DNA of 64,000 nucleotides from the NCBI GenBank assembly GCA_038087015.1, contig JASBNA010000002.1:124001-188000 (forward strand). Direction: 5' to 3'. Below, one piece after another: positions 12,282 through 22,893 of this stretch. This stretch comes from Cerrena zonata. Lineage: Eukaryota; Basidiomycota; Agaricomycetes; Polyporales; Cerrenaceae. Numbering within the stretch: position 1 is the stretch's first letter; every line of letters starts with the position of its first letter. The position numbers and the translations under genes were made by a program. The notes under the pieces are model-generated. The model made no database searches. It was given only the letters and a program-made list of their open reading frames with translations, and was not told the DNA's origin.

Positions 12282-12611
12282 GGTGATGAGATCTTGAGGA
12301 AGACTGTGTGGGACGTTAGAGAGGGTGAGCAGAACGGGTGGGGGGAGACGGACCTTGTCCAAAAAGCTTTGAGGGAGGGCTTGCTCGACTTTTCAGCGAC
12401 AGGGCGATGGCAATCCTCAACATTAAGGTTTGCCCTCCTGCATAGTTTCCGGCAATTGCCGTAATCCTTCCCGTTTTGGAAGCCGCTCTCCTTGGACAAC
12501 TCCCACATCGCTTGTCGCCAAAAAAACATTATAAATTCAACAAATAGATCACAAGTACTCAGAAAATCCTTAAATCGTCCTTAAATCATCCTTAAATCGA
12601 CCGTATCTCCT
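12282..12611. other. S29 promoter and SprT-gene 3' flank
   Basis: Upstream of the S29 start and downstream of the protease stop. Three near-repeats of CCTTAAATCG/A occur at about 12568-12600. No gene. Confidence 0.4.
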
Positions 12612-14530
12612 CTAATCCTTGATCGAAACGCCCCCAATCTTGCCCATAATCTCCTCAATCTCGTCATCCAGATCAGCAAGCACCCCTTTCTTTCCCTTCG
12701 ACGGAGTCCCCGTCAAATCAACAACAGTCCTCTTCTTGGAAGGCGTCTTGGGCTGTGGGGAATCGCGAGGCATTGTAGCAGCCATTCGACTTTCAGCAGT
12801 TGTCTTCGGCTTCCTCGGTGTCCTAGTCTTGACCTCAAACAACGGCCGCAGTGCACCCCGACATTGCTTGCAAGCTTGAACACCAACCTCTCAGTCCTTT
12901 TCTGCCACTGTGACTCTTTCTGACGCTTACCAGATGACTCTACGCGTATGGATCGACTGTAACGTCCGTATCTGAACCAATGCCCTATCAATATTCTGTC
13001 ACTTTACGACTCAGGGGGAACTCACACAAAGCCACAATCCACGCACTCTACACGACGAAAATCAGTACATATACCACAATTCTTAAGCGACACGACGTAC
13101 CCCACTGGTATGGATAATTAATTTCATATTCATGCGTTGTCTAGATCAACTTCAGAACGCTGCACCGTCAACAACTATTCCTGGCTCACTGTTATTTCGA
13201 TATCCGGCCTCTGGTCCATCATCTTCTTCGCCCTGCCAAAAGCTTATTTCATGCCTGTCACCAATCACAATTATCTCAAGAGACTTACCACATCTTGAAA
13301 ATCTTGCCATGGTTTTCCCGTGGCGCATCGCTTAGCATCCAGCATGCAAGATGGCACATCTCGTGCCCGAGCGTATCTGTGACACGAACTAGGAATCAAA
13401 TTGCGTTAGTAAAGGTGCCCTCATGAATAGTGCAAGCCTTACGGTCGTCATCCAGAACCTTCGTGGACAACTGGATAGTTGTGTTGTGTACTCCATTCCT
13501 AAAACTGAACGGGAGGATGTCAATCAACCGAATCTTGTTACCGAAGATCACTCCTACCTCCACGACGCTCTTCCAGCCGTCGTAAGCAACCTCTTGCTCC
13601 ATATCAACTTGGTATCGGCCGGCAAACGCTCCCCAAACACCTCCCGATTCAAGGAATGGAACTCGTACTGAGCATATTCCTCGCGCCGAGCTTGCTCAGC
13701 TGCCTTAATAGCCTTCTTCGACAAAGGACGACCTTTGGAATCCGTTGTTGCGATTGGGAAGTCAAGTGGACTCGGGAGGACTTGGATCCAAGGCTCGTCG
13801 GCTTCAACGAGAGGTTGGCCCGGTTTAGATAGGTAGGTGTATTGGAGATGCCTATCTTTAATTATACGGAGGACCTTTCGGCCAGGTGGAATATTAGGAG
13901 GGATATCTCTAGAAACTCGTCAACGCGAAGCTACAAAACACAAGATTCGAAGTATTTATGAACGTACTCCTCCGAAAACTCCAGTCCCTCGTCTTTCCCG
14001 TGTACCGGCCTAGGAGGAAAACCGGTGTCCACATAAGGTTCATCAGAGTCTTCATCACTACTACTCTCTTCTTCTTCGGAACTTGTACATAGATCAATAA
14101 TAGTTTGGGACTTTGGTGCCACACTTCGTGATCCTGTCGGTGTGCGAGAAGGACCTGGGGTCGAACTACCAGTATCCTCCGAATTTGAGCGAAGGAGAGT
14201 CAATAGTTCATCTTGGGTATGAGAGACTCGTGCAGTGACCCTATTATATAATAAGTGTTAACTCATACTCAGTCTAAGACCGGTGCCACTTATACCTCGC
14301 CGTCGAACCCGGAGTGAGAAATTGGTCGTCCTCCGAGTCGGAAGATATCACAATGACCTCTTTGTTAAAGTTTATGGATCTAGCATGCTTATTTGTCCTA
14401 TACATCGAATAAGCAAACAATTCTTCTTGAGGATTATGAATATTATGCGGGGGAAGTATGCATACCGTTGTTGTTGCTCCTCATTAGCTGATGCTGCACC
14501 CTCCTCGTCCGATTGATCCTTCGAAGGCAT
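12612..14530 (-). CDS. SprT-like zinc metalloprotease, GCNA/SPRTN-related
   Basis: Read from the ATG at 14530. The N-terminal half is acidic and disordered (MPSKDQSDEEGAASANEEQ; a later run EEEESSSDEDSDEP). The SprT core follows: FGERLPADTKLIWSKRLLTT, then VHNTTIQLSTKVLDDD, then LGHEMCHLACWMLSDAP with the HExxH zinc site, then NHGKIFKMW. A C-terminal zinc-ribbon-like part follows (EYEINYPYQWECVDCGF and later CKQCRGALRPLFEV). The basic tail ends in GKIGGVSIKD. SprT proteases of this type digest DNA-protein crosslinks. The acidic N-terminus plus SprT core is closest to GCNA. About seven to nine introns are needed; the frame was followed through the core but is approximate near 13390-13000. Confidence 0.82.
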
Positions 14531-15131
14531 ATCAAGGACTGGAAATATAGTACGAGGTTCTTGTTTACGAAGAAAGAAGTAATTGGTCGTAAGCAAGCTG
14601 TGGCTCTATCTCGTAGTACGCTACAAACCGCTGTGAAAGCACGCCGCTAAAGACCCAAGGAAACTCATTCAATATATACTGTGCACATGGTTCTATTCAC
14701 CTTCGATCGAAACGCGATCGACATATGTTCCCAACCTGATCGTGTAAACCACTCTCCCACCACGTGTCTCCAACCTAAACCGAACTCTAATTTCTCGAGA
14801 AAGAACCAAGGTATATTCGCAACGACGTCGGAGGTGGGGGCGTAAAGACATGAGGATGAGGGTCGTTTCACAACATCAGGCATGAACAAGCATAGTACAG
14901 GAACAATGGGGGAAACAGATCATTATGCCTATGTGAACAAAAGATGACGATGACAGAAGTATACGCAAGAAAAAGAATAATGCCACTAATAACAAACATT
15001 GCACAGGGATGAAATAGAACGAAACATGGGGCAGAAACGAGTATAATGCAAGAAAAAAAGTCCAGGAGCTACAACCATCCAAACAACCAATAGAACCAAC
15101 TCTCATACACCGCGGAGCTAGCTAAGGGATA
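14531..15131. other. intergenic, minus-strand flanks
   Basis: Upstream of the SprT gene and downstream of VAC8. The minus-strand frame 15106-14876 is hydrophobic by composition only and looks like 3' untranslated sequence. No gene. Confidence 0.35.
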
Positions 15132-17544
15132 TTAGTGGGCCGAAGAACCACTAGCGAAAGCATCCCGAACGCTCCTCCTCAACTCCTCGTGGTCTTTACG
15201 GCTAGAGGTGTCAGTCAACAATGAACCGGGTTGGAACTGAGAAGCAGATGCGCTAGGTGTGACAGCGCCATCGTCCTCGGTGATTTCCAAGATCCTACGA
15301 GCGAGCATCTGGATTTCGCCCGCACCGTCGCCAGTTTCGGTTTCGGTATACGAGTGTTGTGAGCCTTGGGAGTGAGGTGTACCATTGAGGGATGAGACGC
15401 GGGAGGAGGAGCGAGTGACGGAGAGTTGGCGGATGTTAGGGATCAGGATGGGCGAATTGCGGATATGGCTTTGTAGCTGAGGATCTAATATATCGATACG
15501 AATAAGCAAATATCAATCAAAGCATGAGATCCTGAACGTACCACCAGACTCAAGTAATTGAACGATAGTCCAAACGGCAATGTGTTGGAAAGTGGCATCG
15601 GGACTAGTGAGGAAACGATACAGATACTTGTGCATGCCACCCTCAGGTCTATCCCAAACTTCGTTGAAAGCGGAGTAGTCATCGCTTGTTGTTCGGCCAT
15701 CTATCGGTGGCGTTATTGGGTATCATTTCATGTCATACCAGTAGACTAGTGCTTACCTTTGGAAGACAAGTTACCAAGCGCAGCAGCACTGTTGCCCTGC
15801 ACTTCCGAGCTGGACGAGTCAGTAAGAGGAATCAAAACTTCACAAATGCCCATCTCAAGCAATTGTCCCTTCAACTCATCTGTAACCTAAGTTAATATCA
15901 TTTGAAAGTTTTTCGAAGCGATTTGACATACCACTCAAAGCCAAGACAGCGACACAGGCGGTCATCTCGCTTTGAACATTCATTGGCACTACCAAAACGA
16001 GCTCCTTGATGCTTTGTACAGCACCGGCCTTCACGATTGCTTGCTTGTTCTTCTCAGAGCTAGCCGCGAGGTTACGCAATGTCGAGATAGCATGACATTG
16101 CACCTCTTCGTTATCTTTAAACGATAACAAGTTGATCAAAGGTTGAAGGAAGCCGGCTTCGATGATCGGGGACTCGTTTTGGGGATGGATGGAGACGTTG
16201 CGGACACAGGCAGCGGAGGAGAGGATGAGTGGGAGGTACGCTGATTGGAGGAGGCGAAGTAATGAGGTGAGTCCGTCGGCCTTGACGATATCCAGTTGGT
16301 ATTTCTCTACAAATAGAGTTCAGAAGGGTGCAATCACGTGTTTTTCATTACTTACCGTCGCTGGCGAGGTTGCGGAGAGCCAACGCAGCTTGACACTGAA
16401 CTTTCAAACTGGGGCTATCCATTAACTGGACCAAGCTGGAAACAAGTTTGGGTTCGCTTGTGGCAAGCTTCTTGCGGTTATTACCTACCAAAAAGTCAGA
16501 TCACAGGAAACTTTACAAAGGAGTAAAACTCACTGTCAACAGCAATGTTACTTAAGGCCGTTGTACAGTAATACTGAACATCAGTATCTAGAGAGTTGAG
16601 GAGGCTAACTAGAACAGGAATGGCGCCAGCATTCACTAGTTGTTGCCTGTTCTCGTCTGGAATAGATTTACGTTCAGTCATATATCGTGAACGAATGGGG
16701 ATGGGACGGACCAGAATGAGTCATGTTAAGCAATGCGCCAGTCGCATTGCGTTGCACTCGCATGTCCTTTGATCGTGCGAGTCGAGTAAGAGGTACCAAT
16801 GCTCCAGACTTTGCGATCTTCGTTTTGTTATCATCTACGAAACATGTTGGTTCTGGACGTTAAGCACGTGCGATGGATTATGAGTACGGACCATGAGTCG
16901 CAAGGTTGGTTACACAGCCAACAGCGTTGCACTGAACCTCGACATTTGGGCTGAGCATTTGTCGGATGAGAGGTTCGAGACCACCAAGCTTGACAATGAG
17001 TAGCTTGTTGTCCGCTAGAAAGAAAGAAAGGTTTTCTAGAGTGACGAACAGAGAAACGGATATGCAGATAGACCCACTGTTAACGGCTAAATTGCCCAAC
17101 GCTGCACTAGCGGCTCTCTGCACTTCGGTATCATGACTTGAAAGGAGGAAGAGGATGGGATCGAGGGTATCGCGTGCAACTGGCCGGACTTCTTTCTCGG
17201 TAATTTCAGCGAAAGCAAGCGCAGCGCTTCGTTGGAGGTCAACATTGTCAGAAAACGAGAGTGTTGTCAACGCGGTAAGTGGGGATCCCGAGAAGAAGTT
17301 GGTCGTTGTTCGGTCTGGCAAGATGTCAGGAATCGAATGGCGGTATGGGCCTGGAAACGCACTCTCAAGATATTGTAGTAAGTCAGCAACAGCCTCCCGC
17401 TCGTTCTCCAGCAGTAAAGGCTCGTAAGATTGCGACTTGCGCGAACGGGCTGTAGGACGATGAAATAAACATGGGATCCTTGGTCAAAGTAGCGTAAGAA
17501 AGCAACATACAGCACGACTCGCAGCAGCTAGCCACCACACCCAT
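15132..17544 (-). CDS. VAC8: vacuolar armadillo-repeat protein Vac8
   Basis: Multi-exon gene read from 17544. The N-terminus [11 protein letters not shown] has Gly2 for N-myristoylation and nearby cysteines for palmitoylation, as in yeast Vac8. The rest is a chain of about eleven armadillo repeats, e.g. [57 protein letters not shown] and [15 protein letters not shown] Ser-rich C-terminal tail ends at GSSAH. Vac8 sits on the vacuole membrane and acts in vacuole inheritance, fusion, the nucleus-vacuole junction and selective autophagy. It is divergent from CCA1, with about 203 bp between the starts. The repeat order and fatty-acylation signal make the assignment strong. The C-terminal tail is longer than in yeast. 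Confidence 0.95.
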
Positions 17545-17747
17545 GATTGTGAAGCGGAAATAAAGCTGGAAGGACTACGAAAGGCGTCGAGTCGCCGGGA
17601 GAAGGAGGAAAGCAAAAGAGAAGTGGTTTGGCCAAGCACTTTCTCCGCCCAAGTTGCACATGCGAACCGACATCACGTAAGCAGTCCGGCTCGCTTCACC
17701 CAAGGCACTTGCCTTTCCTGGCTCAACTCTGTTTGACTCCTTCATGT

Positions 17748-20003
17748 ATGTTCTCCGTACTGCACAGATTCCCAAAACGTCCTCTCTTCTCTCGTAGAAT
17801 GTCTCTCCTGCAGCTTACGACTCGTGGCCCCATCTCAATTCCTCCAAATCCGCAAGTGCATCTGACCGAAACTGAAGAACAGATCTGCTCCTTGCTCGAC
17901 GAATGCACAACATGGATGAAACAAACTGGCGGCGAGTCTAGTACCACCTCTTGCCGCATCGCTGGAGGCTGGGTCCGGGATAAGGTCAATAAGTAGTCCA
18001 CATCACGGCCCTACGTCATCTTGTGTTCCCTGACAGTAATATTCATGCTTCGCTGTTTTACAGCTCCTTGGTTCGCCTTGTAATGATATTGACATTTCTC
18101 TCGAAAATATGATGGGCATGGCTTTCGCCGAGCAATTTATCTCCTTCTGTTCCATGAAAGGCATCGAGACAGACAAGCTGGCCAAAATTGAGAGTAACCC
18201 TGATCGATCGAAACATCTCGAAACAGCCCGGACGACTGTCCTGGGCGTTGAACTTGACTTTGTGAACTTGCGAAGTGAAGAATACACGGAAGATAGTCGA
18301 ATCCCATCTCATATTGTATGCAGATCTGATACTCATTTCAGCATGTGATTGAATGTCTTGTCAACTAGGCTTTCGGTACACCTCTACAGGACGCGTTGCG
18401 GCGAGATATTACCATTAATGCGCTCTTCTACAATGTTCATACTCGCAGCGTCGAAGACTTTACAGAGAAGGTCTGCCCATTAACTTTTGGTGTACTACTG
18501 GTGTACTCATGATTAGTAGGGTCTGATTGATTTGCAAAATGGTCTTGTACGGACACCTCTGTCGCCGAGAGAAACCTTTATGGATGACCCTTTACGCGTC
18601 ATTCGTTGTATACGCTTTGCGAGTCGGTTTGGGTTCACCTTAGATCCACTACTCAAAGAGTCCGCTTCCGATCCACATATCCAAGTATGTTGATATTTCC
18701 AACGTCGTACTCTCGGAGTCGTGTTAAACTTAGAAAACAGGAAGCAATTCGATCAAAAATAAGTCGGGAGCGTGTTGGCGAGGAACTAGACAAGATGCTA
18801 AAAGGTAACCTACATCATCGTTTGCCAAGGCTGACACTGACATCATACTTCAGGCAGAGATCCGCTGCTCTCCATTAGACTCATCAACGAGCTGTCACTT
18901 TACGAGTCTATATTTTACATTCCACCATCAGTGGCACCCGAGTTCTCCGGACCGTTAGGTCCTCCAGCGACTGCTCTAGTTGCATCATCCCTGTTACAGG
19001 TCGTTACCGAACCGCAGTCGGTACCCACCGTTCAATTACCTTCGGTCCATCCAGCACTACTAGAACCGATCATACATGATCCATCACTCCGAGGACGTCT
19101 GTTCATGGCTTGCTATCTCCTACCATTTTTGCATGTCACATATCAAGATCACAAAGGGAAGACCCACGAAGCGGTAGAAGCTGCCATCCGAGAAGGCGTC
19201 AAGCTTGGAACTCAAAACCATTATCTCGATGGGATTCCCGCACTATTCGCTTCCACAGAACTTGCTGAAGACCCCGACAATTGAAAGTGAAGCTGGCAAT
19301 TTGAAAGAACGAGTCAGGATTGGTGCGTACCCATCCCAGCCCTACGTACCCGGTCAGATGTATGAACCTCTCTTCTGTTAGGAATGTTACTGCGGGAGAA
19401 ATCAGTCCACAACTCCCATACCGGGTCACATTGGACAAGCTCCCTCTTATTCAACCTTATCACTGAGCTTGTTCCGTTATATGACGTATCTAGGGACGTC
19501 CTTGATAGTACGTATCATCTTACCTTCAGTCGCATCCACCCTATGCCTGACTATTATGTCAAAGTTGATCGCGCATCGGAGCGTATAAACGCCTACAACG
19601 CCTTCGTGACACGCATTCACGAATTCGGCTTACAGGACGCCGTAGACGCGAAAACCCTCCTTGATGTATGTTCTTTTTCATAATACTCACGTGCTACATC
19701 TATTCACCGTGACGTCATATGTCATATAATCATATACAGGGTCGGGAAATAGTTCGCATCATTGGTGTTCCAAAGCCAGGACCATGGACAGGACAAGTCC
19801 TCACCCAAGTTGTCGAATGGCAGCTCGAACATCCCGATGGTACCAAGGAGGAATGCGAGACTTGGTTACAGGCGGAGAATGCTGCAGGTCGCGTAAAGAC
19901 TGACGTACCTTCGACCTACACTCGACCTCCTCAGAGTAAACGAGGTAAAGGTACGGGGGAAGGCGAGAAGAAGAAAAAGTCCAAGAAGGATTCTGTGCCA
20001 TAG
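17748..20003 (+). CDS. CCA1: tRNA nucleotidyltransferase (CCA-adding enzyme)
   Basis: The first exon gives CRIAGGWVRDK and, after an intron, LLGSPCNDIDISLENMMG. This is the nucleotidyltransferase head with the DxD metal site. Next come FGTPLQDALRRDITINALFY, DDPLRVIRCIRFASRFGF and GEELDKMLKGRDPLL, the neck and body motifs of class II CCA-adding enzymes. The C-terminus GREIVRIIGVPKPGPWTGQV is the tail helix region, ending in a Lys-rich stretch. The enzyme adds CCA to tRNA 3' ends. Two in-frame starts exist: 17748 (MFSVLHRFPKRPLFSRR, mitochondrial-presequence-like) and 17799 (MSLLQL, cytosolic). The reading frame changes near 19255 (see findings). About nine introns. Confidence 0.93.
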
Positions 20004-20417
20004 CACTGGGATAGAGGTTACCTCCGGCGATCAACGCATTATATACACCATAGTATAGACCCATATACATACAAAAGTAACACAGATACAGAACCCAAAG
20101 AAGACTAGACATATGTGTGATGAGGAGAGAGAGATAAAGCAAAGATGAAGTAATGACGTAGATGAGAGGAATGCGTGGTAGGATAGGTAAGATAGATAAA
20201 ACAAGATGAGTGCGAGGTAGATTGAACACGAGAGGATGATGCGAGTGAATGGAGTAGAAAAACTGTGTGATGAACGTGAGGAAGAGCAAACTAAGACGAG
20301 ACAATACGAGGAGAGAGAGGGGGGAGAGTGGAGGAAGAGAGGAGAGAGAAATAGAAAGGATGAGAAAGAGATCGTGATGTCGTAGAAAGTACCGTGACTG
20401 TGCATGTCTGGTCGCAC
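20004..20417. other. convergent intergenic
   Basis: Three-prime flanks of CCA1 and the HMG-box gene. The long minus-strand frames come from a purine-rich plus strand and are leucine/serine runs without family resemblance. Confidence 0.45.
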
Positions 20418-21686
20418 CTATTGACCATCTCGAGAGATGACATCGTCGTTCAACCAATCGTCCCAAGCAATACCATCACCCGAGGAGAAATTACAAATGT
20501 CCAAGTCGAGGGGGGCTGATTCTGGTGTAGCAAGCAACGAATCGTAGGATGGTTCCGGGGACAACGAGGACGAAGACGATGAGGACGGGGACGATGAGGA
20601 CGGGGACGATGAGGACGGGGACGATGAGGACGAGGGCTCCAGTGCAGGTACACTGATAGGTGTAGAGGGACAGTTGCGATAGAAACTAGAGCTAGGATAG
20701 CTCAAAGCTGTTTCAGTAAGCATGGCGTTTCCAATGTAACGGAATGCGGATGGTTTGAAGTAGGCAAGCTCGGGATATCGAGCCGTTAAGTCCATCGATG
20801 GAGCAGTGGATGGGGCGTAGGACAACTCCTGCAAGATGTAAGTTCCGAGATCAGTGATTTGTCTATGATTAGAAGACGCTGGGAATACGCACCATATCCT
20901 CCATAGATTCACAAAGCTCTTCATGCATTGACTGAGGAGTGCCCATCTCGCTATGACTATCATCGGAGTCTTCGTCCATTGCGTCGTCCTCGTCCATCTC
21001 TGGCTCGGAAGGTGAAGCGGAACGCGATGAGGAAGGGGAAGTGGGAATGGACGATGAGGAAAGTTGTGGTGATGGAGTGGGTGTTTGAGGCACGAGGTCT
21101 AAGCCACGAGTGGGAGTGGGCTGCCTGTCGAGACCGTAGACGACACGCTTTTTGCTCTGCAATTTAGAGGCCTTCTTTGCAACTGTTTGACGCGAAGCCT
21201 TTGGCGACTTGGTCAAGACTTCGTCCATGCGAGATTTGCCAGCCTTGCTCTTGCTTCCCTTTGGCTTGTAAGTGTAACCGGGAAACATCGCCTGGTGAGC
21301 TTGTTTGATCCTCTCAGCACCATCCTCGAACAAGACCACGACCTCGCGAGGAAGTGTCTTCCAAAGATCTCCAGCCGTTCTACTCAGATTCCGATTGTTA
21401 CGATCGGCATCGGCATTCAGTAAGAGTAGGCTCCATATGAATGAACGCCAGAGGATGAAAGCGTTTGTAGGTCGAGGTGGTACACTGTCGGGGGGTAGGG
21501 AGCGGTAGGACTCGATTCTCTCTTGGACCACAATCTCGAGCTGGGCTTTAATCTCGGCGATGGATGGAAGCAGACCACCTGTAGACTAAGGCTCAGTAAC
21601 GTGATCGAGTGCCTCGGGGTGGCGCAGGACGTACCTAGTATGCCTTTGGTTGACTTCTGAGGGGAGGGACGCGTCTTGCGATGCAT
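20418..21686 (-). CDS. HMG-box transcription factor
   Basis: Exon 1 (from 21686) gives MHRKTRPSPQKSTKGILG, then a 57-nt-class intron. The main exon runs VVQERIESYRSLPPDSVPPR and then the HMG box: RPTNAFILWRS, NNRNLSRTAGDLWKTLP, IKQAHQAMFPGYTYKPKG. RPxNAFxxWR, the WK and the terminal PGYxYKP are the expected MATA_HMG-type landmarks. Downstream are a basic region (SKKRVVYGLDRQ), Pro/Ser-rich and acidic runs, an intron at about 20892-20832, and a last exon with a Ser-Pro repeat ending ISRDGQ. It is a nuclear DNA-binding regulator. It resembles the Ste11/Prf1 type of mushroom HMG factor, but the target genes are unknown. The HMG-box interior may hide one more intron near 21420. Confidence 0.82.
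20581..20625. repeat. 15-nt coding minisatellite, three perfect copies
   Basis: The unit GAGGACGGGGACGAT is repeated three times exactly, with degenerate flanking copies. On the minus strand it encodes PSSSS repeats in the last exon of the HMG-box gene. The unit is a multiple of three, so copy changes keep frame. Confidence 0.85.
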
Positions 21687-22893
21687 AGTGAGGATGGAGG
21701 GATGGTTGAAAGGACCGAGAAAGAGGATACTGCGTAGCAGAGGTGGAGAAGCGTGAGAGGAGAAGTGAACGACATTCGGAGTCCAAGGTCAAAGCCTTTA
21801 TGAAGTCCGAGTCTACTGCAAAGACGCGAATGGCGCGCATAAGGGCGTGTGTCACAGTTTCGATTTCTTACAGACTGGATAGCACAGCAAGTGACTCCCT
21901 CGTGTCGGGCAGCCTTTCGAAGGCGAATGTGAAGGAGATAATGATCTCTGCAAAGAGGGTGATTATGACTGAATTGGAACGGATTTCAACCTAGTTTGGC
22001 ACATGGGTAGAAATGCCGCGGGATCAATTTCCGGGGGGCGTCAGAAAACGGTCTGCTATTGAGCTCTGTTAGGAAATTGTTTCCGCATAGCAACCTCCGA
22101 CGTAGAGTTTAAGATACTTGTGCAGCCGACGACCGACGCACCCACTAGCTCAAGCGAAAATACAAGAAAGCAATGTTCGCTTCCAAAAATGCGTTTTGAG
22201 TCTCTTGTGTGTCCACACCAAGAAAGCGCTTTGGTTGACGCGTGATCGAGGAGCCCTCTACGCCTCACATATTTCCACACAAACTGCAGCTCGATCGGGA
22301 TGGGGGTCCGGGTGAAAATGGGATAGGATGCCGGATTGGCGGAACGAGGGATGAATTGCTTGGTACAGGTCGAGACATGCACTCACACGATATGTCAGGA
22401 ACTGCGCCAGATCCCGAGCCACGCTGATGCTGTCCGTTCGAAGCCAAGTGTGAAGAGGTTTCGTGATTCACAGAAGGTTAGGCGAAAGCCACTCATCCAG
22501 TAATTGAGGGGTGTCGTTGTGGTGCTTTGAGGGACAGCTCAGGTCCGTTTCGGCACGGTTCGAGAGAGAACTTTCTCTCTTGTTCGTCGGCGTTTTCTTT
22601 CGTAGTTTCGTTCAAATAGGCAGTACGCCCTTCAATAGTCTGTAGTAGGGATCGATAAGCCCACATGCGGAGCCGCAACGCGGTCAACGAGTATGTAACT
22701 GGTGGATATGTTTTATGAAAGCTAGTCTCTGTTCTGTGTACATCACTTAATTCCACCGAGAGGCACAAGCGTCAACATGGTCAAAAGCTTCATTTCGCTT
22801 CTGAACCCTGGGTGACCATACCCATTGTTATACACACAATGCAAGCAATGGGGCATTGATAGATTCATAGAAACGGAATAGAATACGCACTGC
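21687..22893. other. intergenic, no supported gene
   Basis: Upstream of the HMG-box gene and downstream of ROK1. Minus-strand frames at 22382-22056 and 22768-22493 lack family resemblance and splice partners. Confidence 0.35.

Noticed and set aside
20031..20466. Two long minus-strand frames over the CCA1/HMG intergenic region
   Set aside because: Leucine/serine runs from a purine-rich plus strand; the region is 3' flanking for both genes.
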